Origin: an uncultured bacterium
GTDB taxonomy: Bacteria > Verrucomicrobiota > Kiritimatiellia > PWTM01
Assembly: GCA_900661335.1 (NCBI GenBank)
Contig: CAACVY010000014.1
Location: 1 to 43,898, forward strand
Length of the DNA: 43,898 nucleotides
Direction of reading: 5' to 3'
The notes under the pieces are model-generated. The model saw only the letters and a program-made list of their open reading frames with translations, searched no databases and was not told where the DNA came from. Below are positions 33,594 to 41,919 of this stretch, piece by piece (position 1 is the stretch's first letter; every line of letters begins with the position of its first letter). A program made the translations under genes and the position numbers.

Positions 33594-33600
33594 GCGAGGT

Positions 33601-34407
33601 ATGGTCACCGAACTCGCCATCGAATGCCACGACGTGTGCGCGTGGTACGGCACGCGCGAAGTGTTGCACGGGGTAAATTGGACCGTTCCCCGCGGCAGCT
33701 TAGTGGCCGTGCTCGGACCCAACGGAAGTGGCAAAAGCACGTTCTTGCGAGTCTTGGCGGGAATGCATCCGAAATGGTCCGGCCAGGTTCGCGTCGAGGG
33801 GCGCGAGGTAGGGCGGATGAGTGTGCGCGAGCGCGCGCGATGGCTGGCCTACCTGCCGCAAACGCACCGAGTGCGGTTTCCGTTTACCGTGCGCGAGGTC
33901 GTCCTCAGCGGCCGGACCGGACGTTTCAGATGGCGTCCGTCCAGCCGCGACTGGGAACTCGTGGACCAGGTGCTGAGCCAGACAGGGCTGCACGAGCTCG
34001 CCGACCGCTCCTACACCGATCTGTCCGGCGGCGAACAGCAACGAGTGTTGATCGCGCGGTTGCTTGCACAACAAGCTCCCGTGCTCTTATTGGACGAGCC
34101 GACCGCGCACTTGGACTTGCACCGGCAGTGTCAATTCATGGCCATGCTGCAAGATTGGTGTCGGCGCGGCCATACGGTGGTGGTGGTCGTACACGATCCG
34201 AACTTAGCATTTGCCTGGGCCGACGATTGGCTCGCGCTACGGGATGGTGTCCCGTACTGCTCGGGCGAACCGTTGTGGGCGCACAACGCTCTTCGCGGTC
34301 TCTATCCGGCGGAGCTCCGGCATTTGCCGATGGGTGAGCGCGCAGCTGTGGTGCCGTCGGACTCGCTCGCGCCGTGGGGCCGTCCGAAGTGTTTGGGGAA
34401 TCCGTGA
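33601..34407 (+). CDS. ABC transporter ATP-binding protein (BtuD/FecE family)
   Basis: 268 residues with all nucleotide-binding motifs: Walker A GPNGSGKST (about 41), Q-loop YLPQTH, signature LSGGEQQR (about 143), Walker B VLLLDEPTAHLD (about 163) and switch His VVVHDPN. It powers the permease encoded just upstream. The C-terminal about 40 residues (GEPLWAHNALRGLYPAELRH) are normal for siderophore/B12 ATPases. GCGAGG lies just before the ATG at 33601. The following gene begins one base after its stop. Confidence 0.93.
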   Translation: MVTELAIECHDVCAWYGTREVLHGVNWTVPRGSLVAVLGPNGSGKSTFLRVLAGMHPKWSGQVRVEGREVGRMSVRERARWLAYLPQTHRVRFPFTVREVVLSGRTGRFRWRPSSRDWELVDQVLSQTGLHELADRSYTDLSGGEQQRVLIARLLAQQAPVLLLDEPTAHLDLHRQCQFMAMLQDWCRRGHTVVVVVHDPNLAFAWADDWLALRDGVPYCSGEPLWAHNALRGLYPAELRHLPMGERAAVVPSDSLAPWGRPKCLGNP

Positions 34408-34408
34408 C

Positions 34409-34891
34409 ATGAACCCGGCCGTCAACGAGGCACATTTCGAATGCTGGGTCGAGGCATTTCTACTGCCCGCTCGTTGGACTCAAGTCCTGGTGGCTCGGCG
34501 CCGCGTAGCGCGGATCCTGGAATCGCCGGACCGAACCCTTGGGGAGTTCACCAACCCGCGCTCGATCGTGTGGGCGCATTCGACGAGTTGGCGTTGGTGT
34601 CGTCGAGGGGTGATGTTGACGTACCTGGTGTTTGTGGAGACGTCGCCTCGTGGTGGTCCGCGGTACGTGGTGCGGCCCGATTCTTTGTGTTCACCGGCAC
34701 AAAGGTACCCGTCTCGACCGTGCAGTGTACGAGTTCGGCCGCTAGATGCGCTACGACACGGCTTGCGTCACGTGGCGTGGCTTGCGCGTCGACCTGCTGG
34801 CGCGCAGTGCGTGCGCTCAATGCCCACATCCTTGCAGAGAAATTTGAAGGCCCTGCGACTGTGCGGAAGGTGTTTCTCGAGCTCGACATGA
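34409..34891 (+). CDS. Small protein of unknown function with HSTSWR motif
   Basis: 160 residues beginning one base after the ATPase stop, so probably the fifth gene of the uptake operon. The N-terminal two thirds look like a real protein: RSIVWAHSTSWRW, then GVMLTYLVFVETSPRGGPRY, and later PLDALRHGLRHVAWLARR. The HSTSWR-then-LTYxVF arrangement with a downstream RHxLRHxAWL helix gives me the impression of a conserved bacterial family, but I cannot name it. There are no transmembrane helices or signal. The last 30 residues look less natural, and a frameshift near the end cannot be excluded: another frame stays open to 35013. Confidence 0.5.
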   Translation: MNPAVNEAHFECWVEAFLLPARWTQVLVARRRVARILESPDRTLGEFTNPRSIVWAHSTSWRWCRRGVMLTYLVFVETSPRGGPRYVVRPDSLCSPAQRYPSRPCSVRVRPLDALRHGLRHVAWLARRPAGAQCVRSMPTSLQRNLKALRLCGRCFSSST

Positions 34892-35213
34892 GGTGGTGCC
34901 CAGCTGCGCCTGACCAAGAGTACGAACGCGCCGGACTGCAAGAGTCAGCGCCGCTGCTTGCCAGGTTCGGGTCAATGGTGGTGGACGGGTGTTTGGCACA
35001 ACGATTGCGCTAAAACCTCGGGCTCCTAGGCTGCACCTCATTGAATGCCGCGGGCAACTTCCCCCGACCGGTCGCGAAGTTCACTAGGGGTGTGGTTCCA
35101 AGGGTTGCACAGACAACGGCGTGAACGGTCCAATCCTTGGAAAAGTTCGACCGCAATTCGTCCAATCCTTGGACACGATGGCGGAGGTGGAACCGGTCGG
35201 GCAAGCGCCCCAC
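34892..35213. other. 322-bp gap between convergent genes
   Basis: Contains the third paired palindrome (35128-35173). No gene is convincing; the frame open to 35013 could be read-through of the HSTSWR gene after a frameshift. Confidence 0.55.
35128..35173. repeat. Paired 13-bp palindromes, locus 3
   Basis: TCCAATCCTTGGA at 35129-35141 and again at 35161-35173, both preceded by G. Spacing is exactly 32 bp. It lies 40 bp past the DUF1648 gene stop, between convergent genes. Confidence 0.85.
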
Positions 35214-35816
35214 CTAGGATGCAGAGCTCGGTACGTGCCTGAATGCCTCGGCCTGTCGGGCGAGCACGTGACCTTGGCGCCACAACTCCCATGTGGCAGC
35301 GCCCAGGCCCGAGAAGAAAAGAACCACCCCGATCCACAACCATCGTTCCTGAAGTTGCGGAGGGCACTGGCGGTGGGCGGTGACGACCAGCACTTGAGTC
35401 AGGAGTAGAAAACTCCATAGCAACGCGGCAGTGCGATCCAGGAACGCACGAATCAGGACATGCAACTGTGGCGAGGGTATGGGCGCCTCCAGCACCGCAC
35501 GTGGAAGAGATAACCATCGCGTCGGGATGCAAGGAAGGACCACGGGCAGAAGGCAGAACAACAACCCCAGAGCCGCCCCATAGGCGAGGGTCCCATACAG
35601 GTAGTGTGCGCGCGGCGCCCAGCCGTCCGCCCACCCACCTCGACCGAAGTGGATGGCGACGTTATCCGGTAGCGCGGGGGCGGTTCCAAGGGTCCAAGCG
35701 AACCACATCAGGGCCAACACAATCCAACATACACGCCAGAGGCGAGCGGTCCGGTTCCCACCGCGAGGTCCCACGGCGAGCGGGGCGTGGTCATCAACGG
35801 CGCTTGGAGCCCGCAT
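35214..35816 (-). CDS. DUF1648-domain membrane protein
   Basis: 200 residues with about four transmembrane helices, at roughly residues 27-45, 74-97, 127-148 and 159-178. Between helices 1 and 2 is ALPDNVAIHFGRGGWADGW, the LPxxIPxHF-type signature of DUF1648 proteins, found in bacterial membrane proteins including SdpI relatives (toxin immunity and signalling). The start at 35816 overlaps the end of galE by 23 bp, so the two are translationally coupled; a GTG at 35777 is an alternative. Its function here is unknown. Confidence 0.7.
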   Translation of the reverse strand: MRAPSAVDDHAPLAVGPRGGNRTARLWRVCWIVLALMWFAWTLGTAPALPDNVAIHFGRGGWADGWAPRAHYLYGTLAYGAALGLLFCLLPVVLPCIPTRWLSLPRAVLEAPIPSPQLHVLIRAFLDRTAALLWSFLLLTQVLVVTAHRQCPPQLQERWLWIGVVLFFSGLGAATWELWRQGHVLARQAEAFRHVPSSAS

Positions 35817-36777
35817 AGCCGTGCGGATGTGCCCGATGCCAGTTCCATGCGTCCTGCACGATGGTGTGCAAATCTGGGCACTTCGGAGTCCATCCTAGCT
35901 GGGTGCGGGCGCGGGTGGCGTCGGCCACCAGCACTGGAGGGTCGCCAAGGCGACGCGGCGCGATGCGCGTGGGAATCGGGTGCCCCGTGACGGCGCGGGC
36001 CGTTTCGATCACCTCCAGTACCGAAAACCCTTGCCCGTTGCCGAGGTTGTACGGGCCGAGGTGAGGAGTCTCCAACGCCCGCACATGGGCGTCGGCCAGG
36101 TCGAGGACATGGATGTAATCCCGGATGCAGGTGCCATCCGGTGTGGGATAGTCGTGGCCGAAGATCGGCACCGCGTCGCTTTGGCCCAGTGCAACGCGAA
36201 GAACGTTGGGGATCAAGTGGGTTTCGGGATCGTGATCCTCGCCGAGTCGTTCCGTGGCGCCACAGGCGTTGAAGTACCGAAGGAACACCGGTTCGAGCTT
36301 GTGGATGATTTCGTACCAGCGAAGCATCCGTTCGAACTGGAGTTTCGACTCCCCGTACGGATTGGCGGGACGTTGAGGAGTATCCTCCGTAATCGGAACT
36401 TGGTCCGGGATCCCATAGGTGGCGCACGTGGAAGAGAAGATGATCCGGCGGACGCCCACTTTCCGCATGGCCTCGGCTAGGTGGAAGCCGCCGACGACGT
36501 TGTTGTGGAAGTACAGCTCCGGCTGCTCCATCGATTCGCCCACGAGTGCCAACGCGGCGAAATGAATGACCGCATCGGGTCGCACGGCACGCATGGCATC
36601 GAGAATTGCGTCCGGGTTGCGGAGATCTCCGACGATTAGGCGGGCGCGTGGGTCCACGGCTTCGCGGTGACCACGTTCGAGGTTGTCGAAGACCACAACG
36701 GTGTGACCGTCGTCGGCCAAACGCTCGACTGTGACGCTGCCGATGTATCCGGCGCCGCCGGTGACCAAGATCTTCAT
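35794..36777 (-). CDS. galE: UDP-glucose 4-epimerase
   Basis: 327 residues, normal for bacterial GalE, which interconverts UDP-glucose and UDP-galactose. Motifs: GGAGYIGS (NAD binding), VVVFDNLERGH, HFAALALVGES, SSTCATYG with the catalytic Ser/Thr region, NPYGESK with YxxxK, and LRYFNACGA. The end, LGWTPKCPDLHTIVQDAWNWH, is typical. It starts with an ATGA overlap on the bifunctional nuclease gene and is followed by the DUF1648 gene. The role is supply of UDP-galactose or UDP-GalNAc for surface glycans. Confidence 0.95.
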   Translation of the reverse strand: MKILVTGGAGYIGSVTVERLADDGHTVVVFDNLERGHREAVDPRARLIVGDLRNPDAILDAMRAVRPDAVIHFAALALVGESMEQPELYFHNNVVGGFHLAEAMRKVGVRRIIFSSTCATYGIPDQVPITEDTPQRPANPYGESKLQFERMLRWYEIIHKLEPVFLRYFNACGATERLGEDHDPETHLIPNVLRVALGQSDAVPIFGHDYPTPDGTCIRDYIHVLDLADAHVRALETPHLGPYNLGNGQGFSVLEVIETARAVTGHPIPTRIAPRRLGDPPVLVADATRARTQLGWTPKCPDLHTIVQDAWNWHRAHPHGYAGSKRR

Positions 36778-37328
36778 GTTCGGTCCAGTCCAGGAAGGTC
36801 GGGTTCGTCTTCCGGCGAGGGCCCTTGGGGGGGATTGGAGTCACTGGACGGGTTTTCGCCGGATTGTTCGCGGGCCTGTCGTTCGGCTTCCTCCAACGCC
36901 CAAGTCGCGTCCTCCGTTTGATCCCACACCGACCGTGCGACCCAAATGGGGCATCCTTGTTGAATGGCCAACGCGATGGAGTCGCTCGGACGCGCGTCGA
37001 TTTCGATCACATGCTGGCCGTCGTCGCGTTCTTGGACGATGAACAGTCGGGCGTAGAACGTGTTGTCTTTGAGATCATTGATCACGACCTTGGCCACGCG
37101 CGCTCCGAACCCTTGAAGGATGGCGACAATGAGGTCGTGGGTGAGAGGGCGGGGAGCCCGTGTGCCGCTCGCGAACATGGAGATCGCCGCTGCGACGTAT
37201 GCGTCCACGAAAATCGCGATGGTTTTTTCGCCATCGGTGAGGAACACGCCCACACCGCGGGGAGTCGGCACTAGCGCGCGTAGCTGTACGCGGACCGGCT
37301 CTCGATGCTGCGAAGTTTCCCCGTTCAT
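36774..37328 (-). CDS. Bifunctional nuclease family protein (DUF151)
   Basis: 184 residues from the ATG at 37328 (MNGETSQHREPVRV). The DUF151/BFN core has GVGVFLTDGEKTIAIFVDAY at about 25-44, PRPLTHDLIVAILQGFGARV, VVINDLKDNTFYARLFI and EIDARPSDSIALAI, all strongly conserved in the family. The plant and bacterial members are reported to have RNase/DNase activity; their cellular role in bacteria is unclear. The C-terminal about 35 residues are acidic and Pro-rich with no UVR domain. It is first in an operon with galE. An in-frame ATG at 37364 would overlap the divergent gene. Confidence 0.85.
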   Translation of the reverse strand: MNGETSQHREPVRVQLRALVPTPRGVGVFLTDGEKTIAIFVDAYVAAAISMFASGTRAPRPLTHDLIVAILQGFGARVAKVVINDLKDNTFYARLFIVQERDDGQHVIEIDARPSDSIALAIQQGCPIWVARSVWDQTEDATWALEEAERQAREQSGENPSSDSNPPQGPSPEDEPDLPGLDRT

Positions 37329-37362
37329 GAGAATAGTGTACCCTGTGCGGAGAGTGGTGTCC

Positions 37363-37692
37363 ATGAAGGATTCCCGGGTGCTTTCGACGATCGGTCGGAT
37401 TTGGGATCGCTTGCAACGAATTCCGAAGCCGTGGCGCATGGTCGTGGGCCTCGTGTTCGTCGCGCTCGGCTTGTTGGGATTGGTCTTACCGGTTCTCCAG
37501 GGCATCTTGTTTTTAGCCATAGGCGTGAGCCTGCTCGCGGGTGATTCTCGCTGGGTGCGGGCCAAGGTCGCCATGTGGTTGGCCAGTCACGGCTTAGAAC
37601 CCGTAACCACCACCCACACCAACCGCCGGGATCGCTCGCGCAGCGAATGGATTTCTCTCGACCTGCCCCACAAGCACGGCCATTCGTCTTGA
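37363..37692 (+). CDS. Small PGPGW-like transmembrane protein
   Basis: 109 residues. Two adjacent helices cover about residues 22-58: RIPKPWRMVVGLVFVALGLL then GLVLPVLQGILFLAIGVSLLAG. This is the layout of PGPGW/DUF454-like small membrane proteins, followed by an amphipathic RVRAKVAMWL-type segment and a charged tail. GGAGAG lies 9 nt upstream of the ATG at 37363. It is divergent from the bifunctional nuclease gene and converges on the OmpA gene with only 3 bp between stops. Function unknown. Confidence 0.65.
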   Translation: MKDSRVLSTIGRIWDRLQRIPKPWRMVVGLVFVALGLLGLVLPVLQGILFLAIGVSLLAGDSRWVRAKVAMWLASHGLEPVTTTHTNRRDRSRSEWISLDLPHKHGHSS

Positions 37693-37695
37693 CCA

Positions 37696-39054
37696 TCACC
37701 GGCCGGCGCCGGCTGGACGCTTTTCGCCGGGTTTGGGCAAGTCTGGTGGCGCTTGGATCGTCTGCGCTTTGGATGGATCCACTGGAACCGCCGGCGCTGG
37801 CACCTTGCCGCTGGGTCGAATGTAGATGTCGGTCCGGCGATTCTTTTGCATGTTTTCCTCGGTGTCGTTGGGCGCGATGGGCCGGTCGAAGCCGTAGCCA
37901 TGGTAGCTGAGCCGGCTTGGATCGATTCCCCCCACGCGGACGAAGTAATCGTACACGGCTTTGGCGCGCCGCTCGCTCAGTTTCAAGTTGTACTCGCGGG
38001 AGGAAGTCTTGCGCCGATCGGCGTGCCCCTCGATGCGGGCGGTGGCGCCGGGGTCGCGCTGCAAGACCTTGATCACTTTATCGAGCTGCTCGAAGTAGAT
38101 CGGCCGCAGGTCCGCTTTGTCGTAATCGAACTCGATGTTGAGGCGGAAGAGCATGAGGTCGTCGGAAGGGTCGAGCGGGTTGGTGTTGTCCTCGATCACC
38201 TCGTGACCGTCGGCGACGCCGCCCTTGTCGGTGTCGGGATCGAGTGGGTTGGTCTTGTAGGTCAGTACCTCCGCGCCGTCCTTGAGACCGTCCAAATCAC
38301 TGTCGGGTTCCAGCGGGTTGGTTCGGAACTCGCGCACTTCTTGGCCGTCGGTAAGGCCATCCTTGTCCGTGTCCGGATCGTACGGGTCGGTGCCGATCTT
38401 CACTTCTTCGCTGTCGAGTAGCCCGTCGCGATCGCTGTCGATGTCCCCGCCGGCAACGGCGAAGCGAGGCGGAAGGGCCGCCCCGAACCGATAGTTCACA
38501 CCGGCTCCGAGGATCCAGTTGAACTCGGTGTCAATGCCGGCGATGGCGAGTTTGGCATCGAGGCGCACGGCCCACTCGTCGTTGAAGTGGTACTGCAGTC
38601 CGAAACCACCCAGGACCGTGGGATCGACGTTGCCCTCTTCTTCGCCCATGTCTTCGCCGTAGATGCCCAAGGCGGCACCGAGGGAGAGGTAAGGGTCGAT
38701 GCGTTGGTCGGCCTGATTGCGGAAATGGAAGAGCACATCCACCCCTAGGCGCATGCCCCAGGTGTCGTCGTCGAGCTGGTACCGGTTCGGGTTGCTAAAA
38801 CGCCGTGCGCGCAGGACCGGCGCGAGATCCCACCCCACTTCAACTTCCCACCAAGGGTTGAAGGTGTACCCCAATCGCAAGCCCAAAGACGGCCCGCTTT
38901 TGACTTCTTCGTCGCCTTCGAACAGCATGGCGCCCAAAAGCGCGCTGCCCGACCAGGGGGCTCGATCGAACAAATCTTCGGCGGCCCGAACCATCGGACC
39001 TCCAAGGCTGGCGACGGACACGGCCACAGTGAACACGGTCGAACGCAACGACAT
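37696..39054 (-). CDS. OmpA-family outer-membrane protein with thrombospondin type 3 repeats
   Basis: 452 residues. A signal peptide is followed by an eight-stranded-type barrel (about 25-195: GLRLGYTFNPWWEVEVGWDL). A calcium-binding TSP3 stretch of four or five DxDxDG units follows (DSDRDGLLDSEEV, DTDKDGLTDGQEV, DSDLDGLKDGAEV). The OmpA C-terminal peptidoglycan-binding domain has IEFDYDKADLRP, ARIEGHADRRKTSSREYN, LSERRAKAVYDYF and NRRTDIYI. It tethers the outer membrane to peptidoglycan. The start at 39054 has GGAG upstream. The TSP3 linker may stiffen on binding calcium. It is divergent from the FHA gene. Confidence 0.93.
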   Translation of the reverse strand: MSLRSTVFTVAVSVASLGGPMVRAAEDLFDRAPWSGSALLGAMLFEGDEEVKSGPSLGLRLGYTFNPWWEVEVGWDLAPVLRARRFSNPNRYQLDDDTWGMRLGVDVLFHFRNQADQRIDPYLSLGAALGIYGEDMGEEEGNVDPTVLGGFGLQYHFNDEWAVRLDAKLAIAGIDTEFNWILGAGVNYRFGAALPPRFAVAGGDIDSDRDGLLDSEEVKIGTDPYDPDTDKDGLTDGQEVREFRTNPLEPDSDLDGLKDGAEVLTYKTNPLDPDTDKGGVADGHEVIEDNTNPLDPSDDLMLFRLNIEFDYDKADLRPIYFEQLDKVIKVLQRDPGATARIEGHADRRKTSSREYNLKLSERRAKAVYDYFVRVGGIDPSRLSYHGYGFDRPIAPNDTEENMQKNRRTDIYIRPSGKVPAPAVPVDPSKAQTIQAPPDLPKPGEKRPAGAGR

Positions 39055-39097
39055 AATTCGGAACTCCTCGCGCCGGACTCCCGGCTGCATACGTTCA

Positions 39098-39125
39098 ACT
39101 TTACCAAACCGAAAGGATCTTGCAA
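39098..39125 (-). promoter_or_regulatory. Promoter of the OmpA gene
   Basis: Minus strand: -35 TTGCAA (39120-39125), 16-bp spacer, -10 TAAAGT (39098-39103). The leader is about 37 nt. Confidence 0.6.
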
Positions 39126-39133
39126 TATAGGCA

Positions 39134-39156
39134 CCGCCATCGACCCGCGATGGCGG
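39134..39156 (+). promoter_or_regulatory. 9-bp perfect hairpin before the FHA gene
   Basis: CCGCCATCG (39134-39142) pairs with CGATGGCGG (39148-39156) around a 5-nt loop. It ends 4 nt before the GGAG (39161-39164) of the FHA gene and 8 nt after the OmpA -35. No T-tract follows, so an operator or translational hairpin is likelier than a terminator. Confidence 0.5.
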
Positions 39157-39169
39157 ACATGGAGTTTCG

Positions 39170-40546
39170 GTGAGCGATGATGTCAACTTGATCGTGGAGT
39201 CCGGGCCAGACAAAGGCCTGGAAATTCGGGTGCCGCCGTCGGGCGCGCGGCTAGGACGGGCCTCGGGCAACGATATTGTGTTGACCGACCCGGCGCTGTC
39301 GCGCTTTCACTGCCGCTTTTACTACAAAAATGGGCGCGAGCTTCATGTCTCGGACTTGGCCAGCACCAACGAAACGCTCATCAACGGACAACCCTCGGTG
39401 GATGGACGTCTGCGCGTGGGCGATCGGGTGACGATTGGGCAAACGGTGTTGAAGGTGTTGCGCGATACGCCTCCGGGCGTCGAGCCTGAGCCGGAGCGCG
39501 CAGCTTCGGCGCAGCCCCCGTCGGCGGCACCCGGGCCGGTTGCGGCGCCATCTTCGGAGACGCTCGAGCCCCTGAAGGAGCCGGACGTCGTAGATTTGGG
39601 GCTGACGCGGGCAGAGGAGTTTGAGCTTGCGCCCTCGAAGCCCAGTGAGCCGTGGTCTTGGAAACGCGCGGCGTTAGTTGGCACCGTGGCGTTGTTGGCC
39701 GTGGTCGTGGGCTATGTGTCGTGGATCCTTTGGCGCAGTCCTGCGCGGCCCTCGCGCGCGCCTGCGGCGGAGGGCCAACGCTTGGAGATCTACTACGAGA
39801 AGATCGAAGCGAGTCCGAAGAACATCTTCCGCTACGCGGTTACGCTGCAAGGGGGGGTACTCTCAGTTCGGATCGACAATCTCGAAACCGGCCAACATAT
39901 CTCGCGCGAGAAAAACACCGATCCGAAGGTGACCGATTTGTTGGCGCAATCGTTGGAACAGTCGGGCTTCTTCCAGCTGATGAATGAGTACACGGGCGTG
40001 ACGCCCAACGTGTGGGATCTTACGGACCTCACGCTGGTGATCGATCGGCGTTGTCATCGCGTCAAGGTGCTCAACCGCATCGAGCCGGAGCCGTTCAAAA
40101 AGGCGCGGGAAGAGATCGAGGAGTTCGTGCGCAACGAGATGGGATTGCATGCGCTGGCCTTACCGCCGGAGAAACTGCTCGAGCTGGGCCGCAATGCGTG
40201 GCTGACCGGGAAGAAGCTGTTCGAAGAACGCGAGGTGCGCTATGACAATTTGGCACGCGCGATCCGGGCGTTGACGGAAGCCGAGACGCTGGTGGAAAGC
40301 CTCGAACCCAAACCACCCTTCTACGAGGAGGCCATTGCTCTTCGCGAGGAGGCCCGGCGGCAATTGCAGGCCAAGTACGAGGACTACATGTTCCGCGCCG
40401 ACCGCGCGATCAAGCTGAACGATTGGAAGGAGGCGAATACCCACCTCCAGACGTTGCTCGAGATTCTGTCGGACCGTTCCGACGAGCGGTATCAGAAGGT
40501 ATACAAGAAACTCGTGGATGTGCAGCGGCGGTTGACTCGAAAATGA
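39170..40546 (+). CDS. FHA-domain protein with one transmembrane helix
   Basis: 458 residues from a GTG at 39170 with GGAG 5 nt upstream. The N-terminal FHA domain (about 5-95) has LGRASGNDIVLTD, then SRFHCRFYY and DLASTNETLING, the phosphothreonine-binding loops. A Pro/Ala/Glu-rich linker and one transmembrane helix (about 168-190) follow. The remaining about 265 residues are outside the cytoplasm and mostly helical, with TPR-like helices near the end (DRAIKLNDWKEANTHLQTLL). The layout suggests coupling of Ser/Thr phosphorylation inside to an envelope function outside. It overlaps the PEGA gene by ATGA. Confidence 0.85.
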   Translation: MSDDVNLIVESGPDKGLEIRVPPSGARLGRASGNDIVLTDPALSRFHCRFYYKNGRELHVSDLASTNETLINGQPSVDGRLRVGDRVTIGQTVLKVLRDTPPGVEPEPERAASAQPPSAAPGPVAAPSSETLEPLKEPDVVDLGLTRAEEFELAPSKPSEPWSWKRAALVGTVALLAVVVGYVSWILWRSPARPSRAPAAEGQRLEIYYEKIEASPKNIFRYAVTLQGGVLSVRIDNLETGQHISREKNTDPKVTDLLAQSLEQSGFFQLMNEYTGVTPNVWDLTDLTLVIDRRCHRVKVLNRIEPEPFKKAREEIEEFVRNEMGLHALALPPEKLLELGRNAWLTGKKLFEEREVRYDNLARAIRALTEAETLVESLEPKPPFYEEAIALREEARRQLQAKYEDYMFRADRAIKLNDWKEANTHLQTLLEILSDRSDERYQKVYKKLVDVQRRLTRK

Positions 40547-41919
40547 TGGCATGCATGGATAGCCGAACGTGGCCACGGAGGTGGATCGTCTATGCTGGCG
40601 TGGCGATGGCTGGGCTCCTCGGGCTGGTGGGTGGGTGTGCGCCAGCGGGCGGGGACGGCCAGATCCGCGTAATCAGCGATCCTCCGGGGGCGCAGGTGAC
40701 CGTCAACGGGCGTGCGGCGGACGTGACGCCGACGACAGTGATGCAGCTGCCTCCGGGTACCTATTTGATCGTGGTGGAGAAGGCCGGGTTTCTGCCAGCA
40801 CGAAAGTCGGTGGCGATTCTGGAAGGAGGCCGTGCCACGGTGGAAGTGAAGCTTGAGCCGGCCACCGCATTGGCGCTGGTGGACTCAAAGCCGCCGGGGG
40901 CCGACGTGCATGTGGATGGCGTCTTTCGAGGCCGTACGCCGATGTTTCTCACGGATCTGCCTCAAGGGCGGCATCGGTTTCGTTTTGAAGCGGTGGGGTA
41001 CTTGCCGCGCGAAGTGGAAGAGGAGTTTCCGGATCGCGTCCCTCGCAAAGTGTACGTCGAGTTGCCCGGCAACACGGGCCGGTTGATTGTGCGATCCACT
41101 CCGCCGGGGGCGACCGTCCGTCTTAACGGCGCGGAACGTGGTAAAACCCCTTGCCAGCTCTCCGATGTTCCAGCGGGTGAAAACGTCCTAGAACTTTTGC
41201 TGACCGGGTACCGGCCGTATTCGGAGAAGTTGACGGTGGGGGCTCAGGAAACCCGCGAGGTGGCGGCGGTGTTGCAAGCGATTCCAACCTCGCTGCGAGT
41301 GGTGTCCATTCCGAATGGGGCACGGATCTATGTGGATGACCAGTATCGGGGTGACGCGCCGGTGGATATAACGGATCTGGCTCCGGGTCCACACCGAGTG
41401 CGCGCCGAAATGATAGGCTATGAACCGATGGCCCGGACGGTAACGTTGGCCGCTCAAGCTCAGGTGGTCGAAGAGTTCCGGCTGCAAAAGAACAGTGGCA
41501 AGATCGTGATTGTGACGGAGCCACCCGGTGCGCGTGTGTTCGTCAACGGAGAGGATCGCGGCGAAACTCGAGCTCCGCCCGGCGGCGGGGTCGTGTCGGA
41601 ACCGCTGGAAATTGACCTGCTGCCTCCAGGAACCTACGAGGTCAAGCTCACCCGGCGTGGATACACGCACACCCCGCGGCGCGTGACGCTCGGGCCGAAT
41701 TCCGTCGTGGATCTGCACGAGAAGATGGCCCGCTTGTTCGTTCCCGATACCCGCGTTCGCATGCGATGGGAAGGCGGCGAGATCGTTCGCGAAGGCATGT
41801 TGATTCGTAAATGGCCAGACGGATCCGTCGAGCTGCAGCTCGAGAGCGGGACCATCATGAAGATCGGCGCGGCGGACATTCTTGCGCTGGAGCCTCTGCG
41901 CGGCCCGGGCTCCAAGTGA
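40543..41919 (+). CDS. PEGA-repeat lipoprotein
   Basis: 458 residues. The N-terminal lipoprotein signal ends in LVGGC (Cys near 30). Five PEGA domains of about 70 residues follow, beginning near residues 39, 111, 180, 250 and 320. Each opens like RVISDPPGAQVTVNG and closes like LPPGTYLIVVEKAGF. The C-terminal about 55 residues form a separate small beta domain (RVRMRWEGGEIVREGMLIRK). PEGA modules are surface beta-sandwiches found in S-layer and envelope proteins. The ATGA overlap with the FHA gene suggests the pair works together at the membrane. Confidence 0.88.
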   Translation: MMACMDSRTWPRRWIVYAGVAMAGLLGLVGGCAPAGGDGQIRVISDPPGAQVTVNGRAADVTPTTVMQLPPGTYLIVVEKAGFLPARKSVAILEGGRATVEVKLEPATALALVDSKPPGADVHVDGVFRGRTPMFLTDLPQGRHRFRFEAVGYLPREVEEEFPDRVPRKVYVELPGNTGRLIVRSTPPGATVRLNGAERGKTPCQLSDVPAGENVLELLLTGYRPYSEKLTVGAQETREVAAVLQAIPTSLRVVSIPNGARIYVDDQYRGDAPVDITDLAPGPHRVRAEMIGYEPMARTVTLAAQAQVVEEFRLQKNSGKIVIVTEPPGARVFVNGEDRGETRAPPGGGVVSEPLEIDLLPPGTYEVKLTRRGYTHTPRRVTLGPNSVVDLHEKMARLFVPDTRVRMRWEGGEIVREGMLIRKWPDGSVELQLESGTIMKIGAADILALEPLRGPGSK

